Source: an uncultured Sphingomonadaceae bacterium (lineage in GTDB: Bacteria > Pseudomonadota > Alphaproteobacteria > Sphingomonadales > Sphingomonadaceae). Taken from it: a stretch of 64,000 nt of DNA. Under the pieces are notes generated by a model. The model was not told the DNA's origin. It ran no database searches and saw only the letters and a list, made by a program, of their open reading frames with translations. Location of the stretch: NCBI GenBank assembly GCA_947493955.1, contig CANLSQ010000001.1, positions 372,001-436,000 of the forward strand, read 5' to 3'. A program made the position numbers and the translations under genes. Shown piece after piece: positions 50,523 through 59,547 of this stretch; within the stretch, counting starts at the first letter, position 1; each line of letters begins with the position of its first letter.

Positions 50523-52538
50523 CTAGTTTTGGATCGCATCTGCAATGATGCGTATGCAGGTGCCTTGTTCAGGCCTTGCGTCTATTTCCAGCGTCAATTC
50601 ATGTTGTTCGGCCAAATCAAGGCAAATCGCGAGGCCCAGGCCTTCGCCTTTTGAATTGTTCCCTTTCCTGTAGGCTGACTGAAACTGGACAGTCTCGGTC
50701 TCCGACATGCCCGGGCCGGTGTCCAGAACGATAATTACGAAACCGGACCCGCGGCGTCTCGCTCCGATCAATATCCTGCCATCATTGGTATATTTGATGG
50801 CGTTGGAGGCAAGGTTGCTCACAATCCGCATTAAAGCCAGCGGGGGTATCGTGGTTTCAATATTGCTGTCGACAATGCGAAGCTGGAGGCCTTTGGAAAT
50901 TGCTTCTTCACGAAACATCTGCCCCACAGTCCGAAAGATCATCGAAAGAGGATAGGGTTCTTCTGCCCTCGGCTGTTCCTTGATTGCTGGTTCATCAATC
51001 TGTGGACGGCTTTCAACCAGATAATCTCCCGAAAGTGATTCGAGATAATCGAGCGCCTCGCGAATATTCCTTTTCGTCGTGTCTCCCAGATTGGTGGTTT
51101 CCCCATCCAGTGTCATGCGAAGACTGGTTAGCGGCTGCTTTATATCGTGAGACGCGGTTGCCAGCTGGCGCTGGCGCAGCGCGGCCTGATCGCGGGCACG
51201 CGAATAGTTTTTTTCGGCCTCCAGTAGACGTTGGCTTTTTTCCGCATCCTCTTTTAGGACACGGATTTTCTCTTCCAAAGCCCGATCATGCTCCCGACGC
51301 AGGGAAATGATCCCGTAAGTAAGGCCAAGCATTACGAGCGTTCCAATTATGATGAATGTCGTTTTGGCAAAATTCCGCAGGACGATCTGGTTTTCCAGAT
51401 AACCGCTGAACATCAGCGCTGCGTAGACCAAAAACGCAATTAAAATGATGATCAGTCCAGCCCACATCTCGTACAATCTGCGATTGGCGGATTTCTCCCA
51501 CCAATAGAGGGGCAGGAAATGGGATATACACATGATGCCTGTCCAGGCCAGCTGGATCTTGTAGCTCGTGATGCGCGGCAGGAAGGGGATCATTGCCAAC
51601 GTTACGATGGGCAGTAATGCAAGCCATTGGACGTGTCTGGACCACGGGTGACTGCCTTTGCGGGTTACCATTGAATAGCCTGCCACGTAAAAACCGAACA
51701 TGATGCAGGCATAGCTGATCAGAAAGCCGATATAGGGATTCCATTCCGGATGGTTTGGATAGAGGAACCGGAGTGGAATATTGTCGTCGAAGGACAAGGC
51801 GGCGAGCAGCAGGCAGAAAAGCAGGGCATATCGAATTCCAACAGAGCTTTTCAGCGAGATGTTGACCCCCAGCATGACAATCAGTCCGAATATGGCGAGC
51901 GTGTAGAAGGCCGCGTTGAGTGCTGCCGTGCGAAGCTCATGTTCAACCAGATCCGCCTCGTCCCTGATCGCCAGACTGGGCGCCGCTGCCATAAGTTTGG
52001 ATGTCCGAACCATGAGAGTGGCCGTTTCTCCCGGCCGTAAGATCAGCGGTTTGGATTTCAGCTGGGTGCCACTCAATATTGTCGGGTCATAAGGTTTGGC
52101 CGAAGAGAAAGAGAGTAATCTGTCGACATCGCCAGACTGCCTGACCAGAACGATATCTGCATCCCGCACGGCAAATGCGTCAAAATTGACAATCCACTGA
52201 TCTGCCAGCCGCCCACCCGGTTTTGAGATATTTTCTATGGTGAGGGCAGACCAAAGGTCGGAATAAGCTTCGAATTCCTCATCGGAGACAGGCACGCTGG
52301 ATCCAAATCCGCCGGCCTCATATTCCACGACCATTTCTGCAAGTGGTCGGTTTTCGCCCGGGCTATACACCACATATTTACCCAGATCAGTCTGGTTTTC
52401 GCCGGACGCCAATGGAAGAACCGGAGCAGCCATCGCAGGTCCAGCCTTCCAAATCGAGGCCGCCACAAGGAGGATGACGAGCGCCAAAAAGCGCAAAGCC
52501 GATTTGCAATATGGTGTGATCACGCTAAGAAATGTCAT
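50523..52538 (-). CDS. membrane sensor histidine kinase with 7TM (7TMR-DISM) input domain
   Basis: A 671-residue sensor kinase. The N-terminal signal region (about 1-38) is followed by an extracytoplasmic beta-rich domain (about 45-195, PLASGENQTDLGKYVVYSPG onward), as in 7TMR-DISM extracellular domains. Seven hydrophobic segments lie at about 205-410, then a coiled coil (about 415-455). The phospho-accepting His is H464 in ATASHDIKQPLTSL. The ATPase has NLASNAIKYTNDG, a G1 box LDTGPGMSE and a G2 box GEGLGLAICLDLAEQ. The input signal is unknown. It diverges from the NarL-type regulator, its probable partner, by 70 nt. Confidence 0.9.
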   Translation of the reverse strand: MTFLSVITPYCKSALRFLALVILLVAASIWKAGPAMAAPVLPLASGENQTDLGKYVVYSPGENRPLAEMVVEYEAGGFGSSVPVSDEEFEAYSDLWSALTIENISKPGGRLADQWIVNFDAFAVRDADIVLVRQSGDVDRLLSFSSAKPYDPTILSGTQLKSKPLILRPGETATLMVRTSKLMAAAPSLAIRDEADLVEHELRTAALNAAFYTLAIFGLIVMLGVNISLKSSVGIRYALLFCLLLAALSFDDNIPLRFLYPNHPEWNPYIGFLISYACIMFGFYVAGYSMVTRKGSHPWSRHVQWLALLPIVTLAMIPFLPRITSYKIQLAWTGIMCISHFLPLYWWEKSANRRLYEMWAGLIIILIAFLVYAALMFSGYLENQIVLRNFAKTTFIIIGTLVMLGLTYGIISLRREHDRALEEKIRVLKEDAEKSQRLLEAEKNYSRARDQAALRQRQLATASHDIKQPLTSLRMTLDGETTNLGDTTKRNIREALDYLESLSGDYLVESRPQIDEPAIKEQPRAEEPYPLSMIFRTVGQMFREEAISKGLQLRIVDSNIETTIPPLALMRIVSNLASNAIKYTNDGRILIGARRRGSGFVIIVLDTGPGMSETETVQFQSAYRKGNNSKGEGLGLAICLDLAEQHELTLEIDARPEQGTCIRIIADAIQN

Positions 52539-52608
52539 AGGTTACAATCATTTGTGCGATATTGTAGAACAGGAAAATGCCCCAAGGCAAGCAGAGCAGA
52601 AATTTGAA

Positions 52609-53256
52609 ATGAGCCACTTTACCGCCGTTATTGCCGACGATCATGCGATCGTCCGTTCGGGATTGAAAGTCGCTCTGGAAAATGAGCGGCTTGTTGACGG
52701 ACATAATATCGGTGTGGTGGCAGAAGCCGGCAATGGCCTGGATGCCATCGCCGCCGTCAAACAACACAGACCCGATATGCTTGTTCTTGATGTGTCGATG
52801 CCAGTGGCAGGGGGTGTTGAAGTGCTCGTTGAAACGCGGCGCTGGTCGCCCGACACCCGGGTTATCGTGTTCACTGGCATATCTGCGATGGGAAAAGTCA
52901 GCGAACTTGTGGAGGCCGGTGTGGATGGTCTGTTTTCCAAAGCGGAAGACAATCAGGACCTTTATCGGAATGTGCCGATGATCTTGCAGGGCGGCCGTTA
53001 TATTTCGCCATTTTTCACCAGCATTTTGGACAACGCGCCCCAACAGAGCGTTCTGACAGATCGGGAACGACAGATATTGAACCTGATTGTCGCCGGGCAA
53101 TCGAACAAGGAAATTTCCGCTCATCTTGGTATCAGTGCCAAGACCGTCGACCGCCATCGCACCAACCTTATGCAGAAACTCGACGTCCATTCGGTCGCGC
53201 AGCTGATTGCTTATTCCCTGCGCGAAGGATTGATCGACCCAGCAGCGGAAATTTGA
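52609..53256 (+). CDS. NarL/FixJ-type response regulator
   Basis: A 215-residue regulator with a receiver and a LuxR-type DNA-binding domain. The phosphorylated residue is D61 in MLVLDVSMPV, with the acidic pair D10/D11 in AVIADDHAIV, T89 in VIVFTG and K111 in LFSKAED. The C-terminal helix-turn-helix (about 148-210) reads LTDRERQILNLIVAGQSNKE then LGISAKTVDRHRTNLMQKL. The start at 52609 was preferred because it opens the receiver domain cleanly. The divergent sensor kinase is the natural partner, and the exported protein at 53427 is a likely target gene. Confidence 0.93.
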   Translation: MSHFTAVIADDHAIVRSGLKVALENERLVDGHNIGVVAEAGNGLDAIAAVKQHRPDMLVLDVSMPVAGGVEVLVETRRWSPDTRVIVFTGISAMGKVSELVEAGVDGLFSKAEDNQDLYRNVPMILQGGRYISPFFTSILDNAPQQSVLTDRERQILNLIVAGQSNKEISAHLGISAKTVDRHRTNLMQKLDVHSVAQLIAYSLREGLIDPAAEI

Positions 53257-53305
53257 GGCCCTTGAAGAAATTCCGTGTAAAGTAATAATCGGCATGACCA
53301 CCGAT

Positions 53306-53337
53306 TACCCCTGGGCACCCCGATTTTGAAATGGGGG
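53306..53337. promoter_or_regulatory. TACCCCT and CCCC...GGGG palindrome before the exported protein gene
   Basis: TACCCCT lies at 53306-53312, and a 20-bp imperfect palindrome (CCCCGATTTT / GAAATGGGGG, 53318-53337) lies close by, about 90 nt upstream of the start at 53427. TACCCCT resembles NarL-type heptamers. Both sit between the response regulator gene and the exported protein gene, so they are candidate binding sites for that regulator. This is inference from sequence and position. Confidence 0.35.
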
Positions 53338-53426
53338 ATTCACCTCATTCAGCCTAAAAACCTTCCTTGCTACTCAGGATGACAGGGAGCGGGACCATAT
53401 CGGTCTCCGATGAGAAGGAAGAGACG

Positions 53427-55088
53427 ATGAAAAAGGGAAGCAACACCATTCGGGGTAGAAAACTAGGTTTGAAAATTTCAGGGGCCTTGCTGACGCTGGC
53501 TGTAGCTGGCGCGGTTATGGTTCCCATGCCAAATCAGACGGCACAGGCACAAATACCTGGATTACTGCCCAAAGCGGATCAGGTAGCGGTTACGGAGCCC
53601 ATGGCTATTGACGGTGTCTGGCAAATTCGCGAGCTGGGTAAGCATATTATAGTCGAGGCCGGACGTGCTTACGCACTTGAGAGCTGGATCCACGCATTTG
53701 TCTTTGAAATTCAGCCTGACATGGTTGTGCTGCGCAATTTCAAACAGCAAGCACCCAATGTTTATGTGGCGGACGACCTGCCGCTGATGGCGAAGGCCAA
53801 TATGGTGGTTCAGGAAGACGGTTCGATCACCGCGACGGTAGCATCACTGGTTCCGGTCACTTACCATCTTGACCCGGTCGAGCTGTTCTATCCCCAGCAT
53901 TTTATTGCGGCGATACAGCAGAGCCAGCAGCCTGTTCAATATCGGAATAGCCCTGGCCCGCAACCGCACACGCTAGGTCCACCACAACCTGGCACTATAA
54001 TAGAAGCTCAACCGGCATTGGAGCCGGGCGTCACAGAGCCTTTCGTGGAGCGGTGTGGCAATTGTGGTCTTTTACCCCCGGGCGTAGCCGGGCAAGCCGA
54101 ACTTGCCACCAGCAGCAATGACAGCATCGATGAAGGCGGTCTTTCCGACGAGGCCAAGCTGGGTATTGGCACGGTCGTGGCCGGCGGTATTGCCTACAAG
54201 GCAAGCGGATCCATCGGCAAGACCGCCAAAATGGCCGGCTCGGCCGGAAGGGCTCCTCGCGGTGGTACAGCCGCAACGAAACTGACCGAAGGACGTCTTA
54301 GAGGCGAGATCTTGAAAAAGGCCGGTCCCAAGGGAACCGGACGGCTTATCGGGAAAGGCACAGCCGCTCAGGCAGCCCGCGGAATCGGCGGAGCCACCAG
54401 CGAAGCCCAGCTGATGCAGCGCATTAACAAGGCGGGCGATATTTCCAAACTGAACAAAGCCGGTCGTGCGGCGCAGGTGGCGCGCGGTGCGGGCGGATTG
54501 AAAGCCGCATCCACCGCCGCAGACGCTGCCAAGCTTGCCAAAATGGCCAAAGCCGGCGCGACGGCCGGAAAAATAGGCAAGGCGGGTCGCGCGGCGGTGG
54601 CAGGCACGGGCGTAGGAGCGGCTGTCGTGGTGGCTGAAATCGCCGCTACCGAAGGCATTGAGGCCGTCACCGGAGCCGATATTCAGGATCCGGTCTCCAC
54701 CACATTCCAATATGGATCCGCGATTTTCGACAAGGATGTAACCTTGGGTGACGTCGCAAAGGCACGTGCAGCGCATCACCGGGAGAATTTCCGCAAAATT
54801 GGTGAAACATTCACCACAAAGGGAAAGATGAAGGAAAACCTGCGAGCCTATGGCGATAAAAATCGTGCGAAAGTCGAAAATGCCACCGGCATGGACCTGC
54901 AAAGTGGCAGGGAACGGCGCGCAGCTTACGGGGCAGCCCTGGCCAGCGACAAGCCTGTCAAAGCGACCGCGAAAGTCATGGGTGACCGCGCCAAGCATCA
55001 TCTGGAAAATACTGGCAAGGTTACGAAGAAAGTAGGCTGTGGTCTGGGCAATATTTTCCGCAAGAAGGAAGATGACAAGAAGTGCTGA
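53427..55088 (+). CDS. large exported Gly/Ala/Lys-rich protein of unknown function
   Basis: A 553-residue protein with a signal peptide (about 1-42, ending in TAQAQ). An N-terminal beta-rich region (about 57-155, EPMAIDGVWQIRELGK and FVFEIQPDMVVLRNF) is followed by a Pro/Gln-rich linker and a CGNC pair (C210, C213). From about 240 to 400 it is Gly/Ala/Lys-rich and repetitive (AGRAA, AKLAKMAKAGA, GKIGKAGRAA), with a hydrophobic helix at 391-408. The C-terminal part (about 440-553) is basic and helical and ends KKC. The pattern recalls linker regions of large secreted or toxin-like proteins, but no toxin domain is seen. The start has GGAAGAG upstream. A strong terminator follows, so it is a single-gene unit. 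Confidence 0.75.
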   Translation: MKKGSNTIRGRKLGLKISGALLTLAVAGAVMVPMPNQTAQAQIPGLLPKADQVAVTEPMAIDGVWQIRELGKHIIVEAGRAYALESWIHAFVFEIQPDMVVLRNFKQQAPNVYVADDLPLMAKANMVVQEDGSITATVASLVPVTYHLDPVELFYPQHFIAAIQQSQQPVQYRNSPGPQPHTLGPPQPGTIIEAQPALEPGVTEPFVERCGNCGLLPPGVAGQAELATSSNDSIDEGGLSDEAKLGIGTVVAGGIAYKASGSIGKTAKMAGSAGRAPRGGTAATKLTEGRLRGEILKKAGPKGTGRLIGKGTAAQAARGIGGATSEAQLMQRINKAGDISKLNKAGRAAQVARGAGGLKAASTAADAAKLAKMAKAGATAGKIGKAGRAAVAGTGVGAAVVVAEIAATEGIEAVTGADIQDPVSTTFQYGSAIFDKDVTLGDVAKARAAHHRENFRKIGETFTTKGKMKENLRAYGDKNRAKVENATGMDLQSGRERRAAYGAALASDKPVKATAKVMGDRAKHHLENTGKVTKKVGCGLGNIFRKKEDDKKC

Positions 55089-55133
55089 TCTGATCGGGAT
55101 CGGAAGCGACCCGCGATCTCGACAGGTCAATAC

Positions 55134-55165
55134 AAGGAGGAGCGGCCACCGCTCCTCCTTTTTTG
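55134..55165 (+). terminator. Rho-independent terminator after the exported protein gene
   Basis: AAGGAGGAGCGG (55134-55145) pairs with CCGCTCCTCCTT (55149-55160) around a 3-nt CCA loop, followed by at least four T residues. This perfect 12-bp stem is the strongest terminator in the window. The rest of the 170-nt gap to xerC shows nothing recognisable. Confidence 0.95.
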
Positions 55166-55258
55166 TCGTTGTCGACCGTTTAAAGTCGCTACGATTTCTG
55201 TTCAAATCCCTCTACAAATCCACTTTGGCTGAAAAGCCGAGACCATTGTATGGAAAAC

Positions 55259-56158
55259 TCAACCCGCCCGGGGGTGCGCATTCTGATAGACATCAAGCAA
55301 ATGCGCGGCATCGACGGCCGTATAAACCTGGGTACTGCTCAAACTCGCATGCCCGAGCAATTCTTGCAGGCTCCGCAAATCGGCTCCACCGGCTAGTAAA
55401 TGGGTAGCAAAGCTGTGACGCAGAGCGTGGGGTGTGGTCTTGTCTGACAGACCAAGTTTTGTGCGTGCTTGCCGGACAACGCGGCGGACCAGATTGGGTG
55501 ATAATGGGCCACCCCGTTTTCCGCGAAAAACGGTGTGCTCGGGCGTCATCGCATGCGGACAAAGATCGATATAATGCTCTATCGCTTCTCGCACTTGAGG
55601 CAGTAGCGGCACGATCCGGGTCTTACCGCGCTTGCCGGAGACGCGCAGCGTATCGGACAAGGGAAGGGCATTGCCGGTCAGGGCCAGCGCTTCGCTAATT
55701 CGCAAACCCGATCCGTAGAGCAATAGAAGAACCGCCCAATCGCGTGCGCCGACCCAATCGGCGTTTGCGTTTTCTGCAATATCCTCAGCTATTGCTACAA
55801 TATCGTCTGGCGAGGCCGGACGAGGAACGCCGCGTGTAACCTTGGGTCCCTTGATTTTGGGTATCTGACTGTCGTCTCCGCCAACGAACTTAAGGAAGGC
55901 ACGTATCGCGGACAGTTCCCTGGCTGCACTGTTATTGGTTAATCCATCAGCGCGGCGAAAGGCCAGATAGGATCGGATATCTGCCTGCTTGAGGGTTTTG
56001 ATCTGTTTTATAGTCACAGAGGCACCAAGATGTTCTGTCAGAAATGCACAAAACCGCTCCGCCGTTGTTACATAGGCGCGTACCGTGTGTTGCGACCGTC
56101 GCCGACCTTCGCGCAAATGGCGAGAGAATTTCTCGATGAGGGCATGGGCGCTTTCCAT
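55259..56158 (-). CDS. xerC: tyrosine recombinase, XerC-like
   Basis: A 299-residue site-specific recombinase that resolves chromosome dimers at dif. The N-terminal SAM-like domain (about 1-95) has RRSQHTVRAYVTTAERFCAF. The catalytic residues are R153 (YGSGLRISEAL), K179 (GKRGKTRIVPL), H244 and R247 (TPHALRHSFATHLL), H270 (LQELLGHASLS) and Y279 (STQVYTAVD). I took the ATG at 56158; an in-frame TTG at 56215 has no ribosome site. XerC rather than XerD is assigned from general length and the HALRHSF-type core and is not certain. It is 59 nt downstream of hemW. Confidence 0.9.
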   Translation of the reverse strand: MESAHALIEKFSRHLREGRRRSQHTVRAYVTTAERFCAFLTEHLGASVTIKQIKTLKQADIRSYLAFRRADGLTNNSAARELSAIRAFLKFVGGDDSQIPKIKGPKVTRGVPRPASPDDIVAIAEDIAENANADWVGARDWAVLLLLYGSGLRISEALALTGNALPLSDTLRVSGKRGKTRIVPLLPQVREAIEHYIDLCPHAMTPEHTVFRGKRGGPLSPNLVRRVVRQARTKLGLSDKTTPHALRHSFATHLLAGGADLRSLQELLGHASLSSTQVYTAVDAAHLLDVYQNAHPRAG

Positions 56159-56216
56159 GCAACCGAATCTAGCAGCCAGTCCCCCAAAGTCCAAACGTGG
56201 AATTTGAAACCTCAAT

Positions 56217-57413
56217 TCAGGTGCGAAGCGAATCCGCTATAACCTTCGGTAAAATGGCATCAAGAAGTGGCATGCCCCTTGCGGTCACCATCAACCGATC
56301 AGCGCTTGGTTCAAGCAATCCCAAGGCCGTCAGTTTCTCAACCTGATGCAGATCAATAATTTGATCGGTCACGAGATTGGTTTTTTTTTCCAGTGCCGTC
56401 AGATTTACCCCTTCGGCCAACCGCAGGCCCATCATCAGCGCTTCTGTGGCCTTGACTTCAGGAGGCAAGCTCTGTTCGATTTTCAGGCCATTGCCGTTGC
56501 GCTGTACTGCGGATAGGAAATTCTCGGGTTTCTTGTGCCGCTCTGTTGCACTGTTCAGTCGCCGACCATGCGCGCCGGGACCCACGCCGACATAGTCCTC
56601 ATATCGCCAATAAGTTAGATTGTGTCGGCTCTCTTGACCCTGCCGGGCATGATTGCTGATCTCATATGCGGGAAGGCCGGCGGCCTGGGTCAGTTCCTGG
56701 GTTAGTTCGAACATGTCCGCGCAATGATCATCATCCGCGGGAACAAGTTTTCCAGTCCGCACTAACGTTTCAAAGCGTGTGCCGGGCTCTATGGTAAGCT
56801 GATAGAGGGACAGGTGATCGGTGCCAAAACCGAGAGATTTTTCCAATTCGGACTGCCAGTTTTCAAGAGATTGGCCAGGCCGTGCATAAATCAGGTCGAA
56901 GCTGACCCGGTCAAAATTCTGCTGCGCCGTTTCCAATGCTGACAGCCCTTCCGTAAGATCGTGAGCGCGGCCCAGAAATTTTAACGTCTGATCATCAAGT
57001 GATTGTAATCCCAGCGAAACACGGTTCACTCCAGCATGAGAAAGGTCGGTAAAACGGCCGGCTTCGACAGACGAGGGATTGGCCTCCAAGGTGATTTCAC
57101 AATGGTCTGTCAGGCCCCATAGGACATCAGCTTCCTCAATCAGTCTCGCGACGAGCCGAGGGTCCATGAGCGACGGAGTGCCACCGCCGAAGAAAACCGA
57201 GCTTATCTGCCTGTTACCATTAACTTTATATTCATGCCTGAGATCAAGAAGAAGGGCTGTCTGCCATGCATCATGGTCAATTTGATCACGAACATGGCTG
57301 TTGAAGTCGCAATAGGGACATTTGGCGACGCAGAAAGGCCAATGGATATAGAGGGCAAGTGCATCCTCATCTGCTGGCTTTACTGAAAGGGAGGAGGATG
57401 AAGCATGAAACAT
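56217..57413 (-). CDS. hemW: radical SAM haem chaperone HemW
   Basis: A 399-residue radical SAM protein of the HemW group, which inserts or handles haem and was long misnamed coproporphyrinogen oxidase. The iron-sulfur cysteines are C28, C32 and C35 in [36 protein letters not shown] and [19 protein letters not shown] follow, as usual. The start at 57413 is the first ATG giving the family N terminus, and it overlaps the divergent CAP-domain gene by 9 bp. The C terminus is complete ([16 protein letters not shown]). A much longer open frame upstream is antisense to the CAP gene and not real. Confidence 0.94.
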   Translation of the reverse strand: MFHASSSSLSVKPADEDALALYIHWPFCVAKCPYCDFNSHVRDQIDHDAWQTALLLDLRHEYKVNGNRQISSVFFGGGTPSLMDPRLVARLIEEADVLWGLTDHCEITLEANPSSVEAGRFTDLSHAGVNRVSLGLQSLDDQTLKFLGRAHDLTEGLSALETAQQNFDRVSFDLIYARPGQSLENWQSELEKSLGFGTDHLSLYQLTIEPGTRFETLVRTGKLVPADDDHCADMFELTQELTQAAGLPAYEISNHARQGQESRHNLTYWRYEDYVGVGPGAHGRRLNSATERHKKPENFLSAVQRNGNGLKIEQSLPPEVKATEALMMGLRLAEGVNLTALEKKTNLVTDQIIDLHQVEKLTALGLLEPSADRLMVTARGMPLLDAILPKVIADSLRT

Positions 57414-58112
57414 CGACGTATCACTAAGTACCCCCGGACACTGGTGCAAGCAACAATGCTGGTCTTGGTGGCTGGTTGCGGCGGCGAAAGTGGCAGCAGC
57501 AATTCGCAGGTTACGCTTCCCGGTTCTCCGAGCCCAACACCAACGCCCACTCCAACCCCAGCGCCCACGCCTACTCCGACCCCTACTCCTACTCCGACTC
57601 CTACTCCGACCCCCACCCCCACGCCGACACCAACACCTACTCCGACACCAACTCCCACTCCCACCCCGCCGAGCAGCACAATGCTCGACGTTATGCTGGC
57701 CTCTCACAATGCGGCGCGTGCTGAGGTTGGCGTGCCTCCGGTTGAGCTGGATGCTGCGCTCAACGCAGCGGCCCTCGATTATGCCGAAACATTGATTGCC
57801 AATGGCCGATTTGAACATAGCCCTGGCAGTTCGAGGCCCAATCAAGGTGAGAATCTGTGGGCAGGAACGGCAGGAGCCTTTTCTTTTCAGAATATGGTTG
57901 ATGGCTGGATCAACGAAAAACAATTTTTCGTGCCGGGCACGTTCCCCGATGTCAGCACTACGGGCCGCTGGCAGGACGTGGGCCATTATACTCAAATCAT
58001 CTGGCGCCAGACGACCAAGATCGGCTGCGGTCTTGCCAGCAATAGTCAACGCGATGTCTTGGTGTGCCGTTACAGTCCGCCAGGTAACTTTGTTGGTAGA
58101 ACCGTACCCTGA
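57405..58112 (+). CDS. CAP (SCP/PR-1) domain lipoprotein with Pro-Thr repeat linker
   Basis: A 235-residue exported lipoprotein. The lipobox VLVAGCGG has C25. A Pro-Thr repeat (about 43-89) acts as a rigid spacer and the CAP domain covers about 93-235. It carries [17 protein letters not shown], the second motif FEHSPG, GENLWAG, and the signature [17 protein letters not shown]. The two conserved histidines of CAP proteins are present (H in FEHS, H in GHYT). Ribosome site GGGAGGAGG precedes the ATG. It sits between hemW and rdgB on the other strand and abuts the rdgB stop exactly (TGA|TCA). Function of bacterial CAP proteins is not known. Confidence 0.9.
   Translation: MKHRRITKYPRTLVQATMLVLVAGCGGESGSSNSQVTLPGSPSPTPTPTPTPAPTPTPTPTPTPTPTPTPTPTPTPTPTPTPTPTPTPPSSTMLDVMLASHNAARAEVGVPPVELDAALNAAALDYAETLIANGRFEHSPGSSRPNQGENLWAGTAGAFSFQNMVDGWINEKQFFVPGTFPDVSTTGRWQDVGHYTQIIWRQTTKIGCGLASNSQRDVLVCRYSPPGNFVGRTVP
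57531..57670 (+). repeat. Pro-Thr coding tandem repeat
   Basis: About 140 nt of CC-N AC-N hexamer-like units encode alternating Pro and Thr in the CAP lipoprotein. Codons vary (CCA, CCT, CCC, CCG; ACA, ACT, ACC, ACG), so the tract is imperfect at DNA level yet regular in protein. Such a tract can change length by slippage, and its linker is likely extended and extracytoplasmic. Confidence 0.85.
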
Positions 58113-58754
58113 TCAGACAGGCTGGTCGAAACAAGCCTTTACCAGTTTATCAAAAGCGTCGGCACGGTGGCTTATGTCATGTTTTTGCTGCGGGTCCAGC
58201 TCAGCAAAGGTTTGTTCAAAACCTAAGGGCTGGAACACCGGATCGTAACCGAAACCCATGGTTCCACGGGGCGGCCAAACCAGATTGCCATGCACACGAC
58301 CTTCGAATAGCTCTGCGTGCCCATCGGGCCAGGCAAGGGCGAGCGTGCAGGTAAAATAGGCGCTTCGATCTGCATCAGGGCCCAGTTCGGATAACTTTCC
58401 TTCTACCTTGCCCATGGCCATATACCAATCGCGACCCGGGCCGCCTTCATGGATATCGGCCTCTGCCCAATCCGCTGTATAAACGCCCGGCGCGCCATTC
58501 AACGCCGCGACGCACAGTCCACTGTCATCTGCCAGTGCAACGCAATCCGCACCTTTGGCGCTGGCATGTGCCTTCAGCAGCGCGTTTTCCGCGAATGTTG
58601 TGCCGGTTTCTTCCGGTTCCGGCAGGTTCAATTCAGCAGCGGATATCGGTTCAATGCCGAAAGGAGCCAGTAATGCCCGAATTTCTCTAACCTTGCCTTG
58701 ATTATGACTGGCGATGATTAGTTTACCCGGAGGCAGTTTGCGGTGTTCGGTCAT
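58113..58754 (-). CDS. rdgB: XTP/dITP pyrophosphatase
   Basis: RdgB removes non-canonical purine triphosphates such as ITP, XTP and dITP. The product is 213 residues. The nucleotide motif [16 protein letters not shown] is near the start, followed by [15 protein letters not shown] and [20 protein letters not shown], the conserved catalytic segments, and [13 protein letters not shown]. It follows rph by 8 nt and its stop abuts the CAP gene. Confidence 0.97.
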   Translation of the reverse strand: MTEHRKLPPGKLIIASHNQGKVREIRALLAPFGIEPISAAELNLPEPEETGTTFAENALLKAHASAKGADCVALADDSGLCVAALNGAPGVYTADWAEADIHEGGPGRDWYMAMGKVEGKLSELGPDADRSAYFTCTLALAWPDGHAELFEGRVHGNLVWPPRGTMGFGYDPVFQPLGFEQTFAELDPQQKHDISHRADAFDKLVKACFDQPV

Positions 58755-58762
58755 AGTCGTTC

Positions 58763-59476
58763 TTACGAGACCGCTTTGTCTTGTGCCTCAAAAATCTGGC
58801 CGCACCCGATTTTGGCCAAACGCATCAAGCGCATCAGACCCTCATCATCAAATGTCTCGCCTTCGGCTGTCGCCTGCGCTTCGGCAATATTGCCGTCGCC
58901 AGTCAGCACAAAATTGGCATCGGCACCGGCATTGCTATCCTCGTCATAGTCGAGGTCGAGCACGGGATTGCCGTTATAGATTCCGCAGCTGATTGCTGCG
59001 ATTTTCTGTTCAATCGGATCTTCGCTGATCAGTTTCTCATCGAGCAGACCGTTCACTGCGAGACGCAGCGCAACCCAGGCACCGCTGATTGACGCGGTCC
59101 GCGTACCGCCATCAGCCTGTATCACATCGCAATCGACTGTGATCTGACGCTCGCCGAGTTTCTTCATGTCGACAACGGCACGCAAGGAGCGCCCGATAAG
59201 CCGCTGAATTTCCTGCGTTCTGCCCGATTGCTTGCCGCGCGCCGCTTCGCGGGAATTGCGGGTATTGGTCGCACGCGGCAGCATGGAATATTCGCCGGTG
59301 ACCCAGCCTTCACCCTTGCCCCGCAGCCAAGGCGGAATGCGCTCCTCGATACTGGCGGTGCAAATGACCTTGGTATCGCCAAAGCTGATCAGGCAGGAGC
59401 CCTCAGCATGTTTGGTAAATCCGGTTTCGATAGAAATAGCACGCATCTCGTCCAGCGCGCGTCCTGATGGGCGCAT
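58763..59476 (-). CDS. rph: ribonuclease PH
   Basis: RNase PH is the phosphorolytic 3'-5' exonuclease that finishes tRNA 3' ends. The protein has 237 residues. [59 protein letters not shown] and [18 protein letters not shown] are all standard signatures, including the metal-binding and phosphate-binding loops. It begins the rph-rdgB unit on the minus strand and diverges from the lipoprotein gene at 59548 by 71 nt. Confidence 0.97.
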   Translation of the reverse strand: MRPSGRALDEMRAISIETGFTKHAEGSCLISFGDTKVICTASIEERIPPWLRGKGEGWVTGEYSMLPRATNTRNSREAARGKQSGRTQEIQRLIGRSLRAVVDMKKLGERQITVDCDVIQADGGTRTASISGAWVALRLAVNGLLDEKLISEDPIEQKIAAISCGIYNGNPVLDLDYDEDSNAGADANFVLTGDGNIAEAQATAEGETFDDEGLMRLMRLAKIGCGQIFEAQDKAVS

Positions 59477-59547
59477 GTAGTGATTCTCCTGTGGCTTTGA
59501 AGGGGTGGGATAGCTAGACTCGCCACAACTGCCAAGCAGAGGATGTT

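Noticed and set aside
57414-58049. Long open frame upstream of hemW on the minus strand
   Set aside because: It is antisense to the CAP lipoprotein gene, and its Gly/Arg/Ser/Val-rich translation comes from the Pro-Thr repeat DNA read backwards.
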